Shown: positions 57,165-64,000 of the stretch, one piece after another
Position numbering within the stretch: position 1 is the first letter of the stretch
Layout: every line of letters begins with the position of its first letter
Origin: Micropterix aruncella
Lineage: Eukaryota; Arthropoda; Insecta; Lepidoptera; Micropterigidae
DNA: 64,000 nt
Assembly: GCA_944548615.1 (NCBI GenBank)
Contig: OX155952.1
Location: forward strand, 35,661,788-35,725,787
Direction: 5' to 3'
The notes under the pieces: model-generated
What the model was told of the DNA's origin: nothing
Seen by the model: the letters and a program-made list of their open reading frames with translations, nothing else
Database searches by the model: none
Made by a program: the position numbers and the translations under genes

Positions 57165-58959
57165 AAAAATAAATAGGTTCTTTTGCTACTAGATATTATA
57201 ATCAATTGGATGCGCTGGAGAGAGAAATAGTTGACGGTTGAGAAGAAAGATGGAGCCGATGCCATATGACGGATGACAAGGTTTCCATAACAGCTGGAAG
57301 TACAGAGGAAGATCGCTGATCAATTACGGAATGAGACGGAAATGCATGCCAAACTACCTGAAAGTGGCTTCAGCTAGGATGTCAGATCAAGTGTCATGGC
57401 CGAAACCTTGATGAGGTAGGTCTGTCCTTGGCGGCACTCGCTATTTCGAGTTCAGCAGAAGGATGACTTAGGTCTATACAGAAACGCCACAAGTCAGGCT
57501 CCAGACATAAGTATAGAGAAAAAAAGAGAGACATAATACTTAATTGAGCATGTAGCTTACAAGGAACGCCACTCGAATCGATTGAATGATTAGATTGGCG
57601 GCTAGATAGAATGAAATCGGCGAAGAAGTGAATGTCCTACTCGGTTCGATTTACTATACTTCCGGAGGGCTAGAAATATATCCCTGGCCTTTTTAGATAG
57701 GACACGCGCATCTGAAGAATGATCTAGCCGGATCGATGACACTTGGTGGAAACTGATGAAGACTTATTAATAAGAAACACTTATTAATAAGAAACCTTCA
57801 ATTTTAAAAAAGGCTCAGATAACCTATATCTACTATGATAACTTTACTTCTGATATACACTAGTATATCATAAGTTTTGCAGTACAAACAAATGATCCAA
57901 ACAAGCTGAAAATCAGAAAAATCATAAAGATGAGAAAAAAGAAATGAACAAAATTAAATAGACGCAGAGCAAAGGAAGGAGAGAAATTAAGGAAAGGGGT
58001 CCTGAAAGGAGGTGGAGGTTTGTTTATATTATGGTATTAGGTTTACGTGCTTCTTGCGCGGCCTTGGTTATGGTGATTCTCGGGGTTTTTTTTATCATTA
58101 TTCGTGTGGAAAGCTTTAGCTTTCCAGAGTAATGCAGCTTCCACGGAGAAAAAAGTGAGTGATAACGCTGCTGTGACCAGAGATGGACAGCAAGTCATAG
58201 CCCTCTGATCGGATACGTCAGCCGTGCGGCGACAGAGCGGACAACCTTTCGGCGAAATAAGTATTACGCCATTCACGAGGTTTCTTTATAGCAAACAGAG
58301 AGTAATAACCCGTCCTTTTTCCCTGGTCATAAACCCTCGTAGAACAGGTATACCTTAGTACTCCGTGATATGGTCATGTTTTCTGAGGCCATTATGAAAT
58401 TAAAAACATCAAATGATCGAAAAATTTATATTAGATTGGATTAGATCTAACGTTTCTTTATTTATTGCAAATCTACCATGGACCACGCTTCCTTGTTCAA
58501 CTATATATATATAATAAACTGATTAAGTCAATGTTACTTTCCTAAATCGAATTCATCTTTAACTTAAAAATGGTTTTGAACACGTCTAGTGTTCTCGTAG
58601 TAAACATCCTGTTCTTAATCTGTGGCGCGGGTGAATGAAAGTGGCGCGTTTTGCATAACAATTAATGCTCGGGCCAAAGATAACAATGTGTCGGAGGATA
58701 CTTTAGTTGGATGCAACACTCTATGCCGAGACAACGACGCCATTTTCCGGTCATTAAATAGAGTAGTTGCGCTAAATGAATCTCTTGAAAAGGAGCTCAT
58801 AAGGAGCTGTAACTTGTGGCCATATGGCAATTTGATCTTATGTATATTAAAAATACGTTACTCAAAAACCATTTTGCATCTAAGATGTGATATATTAATT
58901 AGTACGAAATTTGGTGCGTAGAATTCAAATCTACATTTATTAATATTTTAGCACGAGAC
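57165..58959. other. Stretch without a recognised gene
   Basis: A mixed-composition region. The minus-strand 77-codon frame at 58,043-58,276 and the plus-strand 99-codon frame at 58,622-58,921 look moderately protein-like but match nothing I recognise. The second lies just upstream of the pseudogene at 58,960 and could be a decayed part of it. Confidence 0.35.
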
Positions 58960-59520
58960 ATATGTTACTGGAATGGAAAACGTGAAAAACACTCCATTTG
59001 TTGAGCCCGATAAAATCAATTTCCTTCTGCTTTAAGTCAAGTTGGGTCTTGTTGCGATGTAAAGGCTTTGTTATGGAAAGTCGGGCCTGCAATCATTTGA
59101 AAGAATAGCTTCCCAAATTAGGTGAAGCAAAGCTGAAAGGAATATATTTTATTTTGGTGGATCACCAACAAGAAAATATCGAATTAGTTGCTTGGCCCTC
59201 TTTTAAAGCAATTGTGAAGAGCTTTCTGGGCGACAGAAAAGGTGATAACTAAGTATGTTTCCATTGTAAATGATCTGCTACAGGAGCACGGGCTTATATG
59301 ATTACCTTGATTTCTTTAAGGGAAATTTAGGAACCGTAAGCGATGAGTAAGGGGAACGCTTTAACCAAGATATTCTTACGATGGAAAACCGCTATCAAGG
59401 AAACTGGAACCCTTCGATGATAAGCGACTACTGCTGCAGGTTTATTAGGGGGAGTGATGAAACGGCAACCAGAAGAATAGCGTTGTTGACTCAATTTTTG
59501 AATACCACAGAAGATAAAAG
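58960..59520 (+). pseudogene. Second decayed copy of the unnamed insect protein family
   Basis: Across three shifting frames the plus strand shows NTPFVEPDKINFLLL, VKLGLVAM, PKLGEAKLKGIYF, AWPSFKAIVKSFLGDRKGDN, YVSIVNDLLQEHG, YLDFFKGNLGTVSDE, a stop, then GERFNQDILTMENRYQGNW and ISDYC. The order of these blocks matches the copy at 20,745-21,050 and the multicopy arthropod family I recall with the GERFHQDI and RYQG-W signature. At least two stops and three frameshifts make it non-functional. It retains more of the N-terminal half than the other copy. Whether the family is a host gene or part of a mobile element is unknown to me. Confidence 0.7.
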
Positions 59521-59701
59521 TTGAAAATAATGTCTTCTATTAGCAACATGTCCATATATAGAATAATACTGAGTTATAAAGTTCTGGATATGTGATCTTG
59601 TTTGTATAAAATTCTGTCAATGTTCGATAGTAGAGTTTCTGATTCTGCTGGATATCTAGAAAATATGTCAGAGAACAAGAATATATGATAAAAGGGTAAA
59701 A

Positions 59702-60072
59702 ACACGGATGCCGTTACAGAATGGGTTTTTGTTACGGTTTTTTATGAAATATTTGTGGTTTATATATTTTATATAGATGTATATTTTCGGAATGTACTCA
59801 ATCAGACCTTTTATTTACACTTTTCATTTCATTACACTGAACACGATATAATTATGCTAATTTATTGTCATTTGGACATTTAGACATTTAGATAACTACT
59901 TACGTAATATTTGGACAGTTAATTTTGGCCATTTGAAAATTACCCTAACGATTCTAACAGTACGACACACTTTTAAATTGGTTCAAGCGTGTATAAGTAC
60001 AATACAGAAACGGAAAACATACAAAGATGAACCCTGACCATATTACACTCCTTTTTCGTTTGGCAGTGGTGT
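59702..60072 (+). mobile_element. TIR element family B, complete but diverged copy
   Basis: It starts ACACGGATGCC and ends TTTGGCAGTGGTGT, with one or two changes in each terminus. Interior blocks are in standard order (GGAATGTACTCAATCA, ATTTGGACAGTTAA, GAACCCTGACCATATTACAC). Confidence 0.75.
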
Positions 60073-60509
60073 AAAAAACGATTATGCTAGTGAATTCAGC
60101 ACACCAAAGGTACGTAAACCCCCCCTTCCCCTAATTTACAAACCAAACGCAGAAAAAAAGTTTAAATTTGTTGAATACAGCTATTATTAAAATCAGAAAA
60201 ATAGAACAGTATCACAACCCTAGTCATGCAGCTCGATATAGCGAAAAGAAATAAGCAACTTGCGCTACGATTTTATGAAGTCCGCATGCGGTAAAATGAC
60301 ACCGGAGCGAGAGCCAAGATTGCGGGTGTGGAGTAATATTGTAGACGCTTCATTTTGAATCTCACTTGCAACGTTGCAACGTTGCATGAGGCGCAGTCGA
60401 GGCAATCCCTCACACTGTTGCCGATATGGGCGGCAAGGGGTGAACCGTTTTAACCATAGAAAGATAATCATAGTGTACAGAAGTAAATATATTAAAAAGA
60501 TTAAAAAAA

Positions 60510-60935
60510 TACGACTGCCGTTACAGAAACTGAACTATTGTATTTATAATTAATTTCATTACAGTTTTTTATGAAATATTTGTAGTTTATGTATTTATCC
60601 ATATTGATAGATGTATATTCCCAGAATAAAGGATGCCGTGGTCCGCGATAGATTCGGACCGCGCAAGCGACCTCGAATCTGTAACCAGCCGGGAGACCGA
60701 AGTAATCTGGTTTGCAACTGGAAGTGAGGGCGCGAGTGTCGGCCCGCTGTTTAATTAACCTAGTTATCTCGCGGTAAGGCGTTGGCTTCTTACGTTGGCT
60801 TCTTCGTGGCGTAACTAGACAGTGGACTGTTTTCGTCCCGTCTTGTACCCTCACCTCACCGGAGATAGAACCATCCAACATCGTTAAACTTCCTGAGGTG
60901 ACGGGTTCGCCCGTTGTAGTTGACAGCTCTAGTTG
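60510..60935 (+). repeat. Family B fragment joined to a family E copy
   Basis: The family B left end (ACGACTGCCGTTACAGAAAC...) runs to about 60,620 (GATGTATATTCCC). It then switches directly to family E (AAAGGATGCCGTGGTCCGCG), which continues to GTAGTTGACA at about 60,930. This shows E sequence inserted into, or recombined with, B. Confidence 0.65.
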
Positions 60936-60984
60936 TAAGGATATATGGGTAGTGAACGGTTTCGTGCAGTTTTATTGTGTTTTC

Positions 60985-61660
60985 GGATAGGTCGAACTCA
61001 CGATTCAACTCCTATTCAGTAGCCTCCTCGGGTGGAAGGCTACCCTGGGTAAGTCTCTCGTATCTCAGGTCTCACGGTTGGTAGATCGGTTTTCCCTGGG
61101 GAATTGCCTCCACGCGCTACTGGACGCTTTGCGCACCGTTCGGCGACACGAATCAGTATTTGCACTCATTACTGAAGGAGGTCGGGAGACTATGAAAATA
61201 TACTGTTTTCTAAGCAGCGGGGGTGGATGTTGACCTGCCGTCAACAACTCTTGAAATGACCAAAAGGCTACCTGATCCTGTATTCAGAGCCGTGCAAAAA
61301 TGTCATTTGTCCGCGACAGATTCAAACTGAATCACCGCTGAATATACGGTAGGTAGAGGTCGCGCAAGCGATTTCGCACCCGTAACCGTCGTGAGGTTGG
61401 AGGTATCCTGATAGCTATTTCCAGACGGAGATATCCTTCCAAAACTGGTAGACAGGGGGCGAGGCCGCCCGCTGGGGACCTTTCCCGGTGCCTCGCCGTA
61501 AGGCGTTGGTCTATGTCGGGCATGTTGGCTTAGCTAGACAATAGATTTATATTGTCTAAGTCTTCTACGCTCATACCACGACTGAAAGAATGATTACATA
61601 TCGTTAAACCAGCCTGGGGTGACGGGCTCGTTCGTTGTAGTCGACACCGCCCAAATGTTT
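60985..61660 (+). repeat. GC-rich interspersed repeat family E, long copy
   Basis: All main blocks are present from GGTCGAACTCACGATTCAAC to GTAGTCGACACCGCCCAAAT, with TGGTAGACAGGGGGCGAGGC and GTAAGGCGTTGGTC in the middle. It lies in tandem with the previous copy and with another fragment at about 61,840-61,995. No conserved reading frame. Confidence 0.7.
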
Positions 61661-61839
61661 CAAAAGCTGTAACCATGGTTCACGATTATTTTGATGTTGT
61701 CTTCCATTTTGGCATCTGGTAAAATCAGCAACTTAAAAGAGATACGCTTACGTTATGAAGAAATTCACCTCGCATTCTCCAGGCACCGTAAGTATACTAA
61801 CCCTGTATATATGTACTATAGGGTTATACAATAAGGGCG

Positions 61840-61995
61840 GGTCGATGTTGACAGCCTGCGGCGGCCATGTTGTTTTGGCGGCGTCTGTCAAATCTGTTGT
61901 CAAGTCATCTACGCTCACCTCACAGGAGATAGAACGATCATTATCGTTTAAACTTCCTGACCTGACGGGATCACCCGTTGTAGTCCTAGTTGTAC
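61840..61995 (+). repeat. Family E right-end fragment
   Basis: AAGTCATCTACGCTCACCTC, GATAGAACGATCATTATCG and GACGGGATCACCCGTTGTAG correspond to the right third of family E. Confidence 0.55.
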
Positions 61996-62329
61996 AGATA
62001 TATGCATTATTTCCCAGCGTCGACGCTTTAAATTTTAACGCGTAATAAATTGGGATCCTTACACCATTAAAACACAAACCCAGTGTTAGCCAACCAATTA
62101 ATCTTGTAACAGTTTATACGATATTCTCAATAATCAAACTGAGACCATAAATGGCAGACGGCGCGGCGCTCGAGCGGGTGCGTGCTGCTATGCGCTCGTA
62201 ACATTTTATTATCAGCCAAAGCATACATCGCGCACATTGTCATCTCCCTGGAAAGCTGTTAACTGCACGTACATGCCATCATTGGATACAATTCCCCGTT
62301 CCTCCGCTCTCAAGATATCAGTCCGTATA

Positions 62330-62470
62330 AGCATTGATTATATAGCGTATTAGATTGCTCAATGTCGTACTACAATGTGGCAACCAGGCGTTTACTACGA
62401 AACACAACGTGTAGATGACACTTATAGTTCCAAAAAATGATTAGTCTTCTATTAGTATGATCGATATGCC
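62330..62470 (+). repeat. Interspersed repeat family A fragment
   Basis: ATTGATTATATAGCGTATTA, GCTCAATGTCGTACTACAAT, TTTACTACGAAACACAACGT and CTTATAGTTCCAAAA match the copies at 7,140 and 28,720. Confidence 0.6.
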
Positions 62471-62599
62471 GATTTTCGTGATATGATAGTGTGGCGGCGC
62501 TTTGTAGATCGTGGATCCTTCACAACAATAAACGAATTTTCACAAGCTTTTATTTACCTTGCAATGTTTATTAGTTTGTTTGGATCAAATCTTGCAAGC

Positions 62600-63165
62600 T
62601 AAAAAGAACCACTTCCTCTTATCGTATGAAGTAGAAATTTTACATGTCGGTTCAGTTCCGATGACAATGCATTTTTATGGTGAACATGACCTGATTCTAC
62701 ACCCGGGATTGGCTCCCGATGAGGATACTTTTCCACGATCAACAGTACAGACACACAATTTTGTATACACATTTAAATATGATAGCCCGTTCCAAATTTC
62801 ACCATATTGACTCCCTACAAGGGGACTCCTCAACGGTCAACAGCACAGAAACGAAATTTTGTATACGCATTCAATTATGATATCCAGTTCTAAGTTTCAC
62901 CGCGAAAAGGCTGCTGCACCTAGGGTTGGCCTCCAACGAGGGGACTCCTCAACAGTCAACAGCACAGAAACAAAATTTTGTATACGCATTCAATTATGAT
63001 AGCAGGTTCTAAGTTTCACCGCGTTAGGGATGCTGCACCCATGGTTGGTTTCCAACGAGGAGACTCCTCAATGATCAACAGCACAGAAACGATATTTTGT
63101 ATAGCATTCAATTATGATATCCCATTCTAAGTTCTACTATGACATGACTGCGTCACCCAGGGTTG
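62600..63165 (+). repeat. Element D with ~119-bp tandem units
   Basis: A unique part (ATCGTATGAAGTAGAAATTT, TCCGATGACAATGCATTTTT) is followed by four units. The GGGGACTCCTCAAC motif lies at 62,821, 62,940 and 63,059 (period exactly 119), and a shortened first unit begins near 62,723. Each unit contains ATTTTGTATACGCATTCAAT and GTTGG(T/C)(C/T)TCCAACGAGG-like sequence. The inverted relative is at 51,240-51,690. The last unit is diverged. Confidence 0.8.
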
Positions 63166-63169
63166 GCTT

Positions 63170-63620
63170 GAGACAGAGCATTTTAATAAAAGCTTGTTTT
63201 TAAACATGTGGTTTAATTACATTTTAACTTATTTAATCATACCTCTTATTATTTTAATTTTATTTACATAAACATGTCAATTTTTAATTAGGTATAGAGA
63301 TTACAATGCGAAATGATTACACACTTAAATGTTCATATAGACTAATTTATGGCATTCTATCTCTCCGAATTATTGCTGTGATGTACCTACTCAGCAAATT
63401 ATAAAAAAAGCGATATATGACACTAGTAATTGAATGTTATTCCTGTTGTCACTGGTTATATCATTGGGGTTTTTTATAAGCAAATAGTCCTTTATAAAAA
63501 AACAAACATTATGAATGTGTTTATAGATGGCCAAATAAATTGTTTGGTCGACCATTCTATCAGCACCACCTGCATTTTGCCGTTTGAGGAGGTTGCCGAA
63601 TCGTACTATGGATCAATTGT
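63170..63620 (+). repeat. Interspersed repeat family A, long copy
   Basis: CTTATTATTTTAATTTTATTTAC-type sequence, AATTATTGCTGTGATGTACC, ATAGATGGCCAAATAAATTG, TCTATCAGCACCACCTGCAT and TTGCCGAATCGTACTATGG follow the order of the copies at 7,490 and 27,235. It immediately follows element D. Confidence 0.65.
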
Positions 63621-63639
63621 ACAACCATGGAGAGCTAAC

Positions 63640-64000
63640 GGGCCCATGATGAGGTGGCCACAATGACCCATGTGTTCAGGGTCGGTCACACTCACGGGTC
63701 AACACCCATCCGATGGCCTCCACGCATGGGGTGCGAACCTGGGTAGGACACTGGGTCAACCAGTCTCCCCTGGGAATCAAACCTCTGGCGCTCCTGGACG
63801 GTCTGCGCACCGTGCGGCGCAAGCCAATCGATTGTGCTCTCCGACTAACAGTCGGGGGAGTCTGGGAACTGTATTGTTTCCTATAGAGCGGGGGTGGTTG
63901 CCTACCTTACGGCGACTGCTCTTGAAATGACCATTGGCCATCCGATCCCGGTTCAGAGTCGGGCAAAGGACGCCTTGGTCCGCGATAGATTCGGTGTACA
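63640..64000 (+). repeat. Family E copy running off the window edge
   Basis: It contains GGTCGGTCACACTCACGGGT, CAACACCCATCCGATGGCCT, GTCGGGGGAGTCTGGGAACT, TCTTGAAATGACCATTGGCC and TGGTCCGCGATAGATTCGG, in the same order as 8,575-8,825. The copy continues beyond position 64,000. The 86-codon frame here is not conserved with other copies. Confidence 0.7.

Noticed and set aside
57180..57800. Possible further LINE or gene remnant
   Set aside because: Translations in the plus frames show isolated suggestive words but no ordered motif of any family I know.
58043..58276. 77-codon minus-strand frame as a host exon
   Set aside because: It has no upstream ATG in the frame as given, no clear splice sites and no recognisable similarity; left as unassigned sequence.
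62690..63165. CRISPR-like array of regularly spaced repeats
   Set aside because: The 119-bp units are contiguous tandem repeats with no unique spacers, and the genome is eukaryotic.

Overview
The window looks like AT-rich, gene-poor nuclear DNA from an insect, most likely a moth or butterfly. The reasons are two non-autonomous Helitrons of the type common in Lepidoptera (5' TCTATACTAATATTATAAAG, short GCCCA hairpin, 3' CTAG), a BEL/Pao LTR retrotransposon, many fragments of insect-type non-LTR retrotransposons, and long pure TA microsatellites. I see no bacterial-style operon, no rRNA gene, no CRISPR array and no complete host protein-coding gene. The species assignment is an inference.

The one intact genetic unit is a complete BEL/Pao retrotransposon at 37,625-46,228. 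It has two LTRs of about 1.44 kb (TG...CA ends), a perfect 5-bp target duplication (GGTCT), a primer-binding-site candidate, a polypurine tract, and one uninterrupted 1,862-codon gag-pol frame in which nucleocapsid knuckles, aspartic protease, reverse transcriptase, RNase H and integrase catalytic residues are all present. By my manual comparison the LTRs differ by about 18 substitutions and one 8-bp indel. Eleven of the substitutions fall in the last ~250 bp.

The rest is a layered collection of repeats. From 1 to 13.7 kb there are copies of a GC-rich unclassified family (here 'E'), degraded LINE tails on the minus strand, a 298-bp TIR element and an AT-rich 'A' family. From 14 to 31 kb there is a Helitron, a 207-bp TA tract, copies of a ~380-bp TIR element ('B', ends ACACGACTGCC), a hAT-type element with an 8-bp target duplication, foldback elements and a 297-bp TA tract. 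From 34 to 37 kb there are three minus-strand LINE remnants and a tRNA-derived sequence. From 46 to 64 kb come further hAT, B, D, E and Helitron copies, including nested insertions (LINE tail inside B at 56.3-57.1 kb; E next to B at 60.6 kb).

Beyond known mobile-element classes, the most interesting items are: two decayed copies (20.7-21.05 kb minus, 58.96-59.52 kb plus) of the same unnamed protein family with an ERF-QDI/RYQG-W signature; a cluster of perfect inverted repeats at 18.63-18.69 kb carrying POU-type octamers; a triple nuclear-receptor half-site array at 20.27 kb; hairpin-driven rearrangement inside a repeat at 2.23-2.41 kb; and a 127-codon minus-strand frame at 49.8-50.2 kb that reads like a protein and may be a host exon. 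All assignments come from reading the sequence by eye; no database search was possible.
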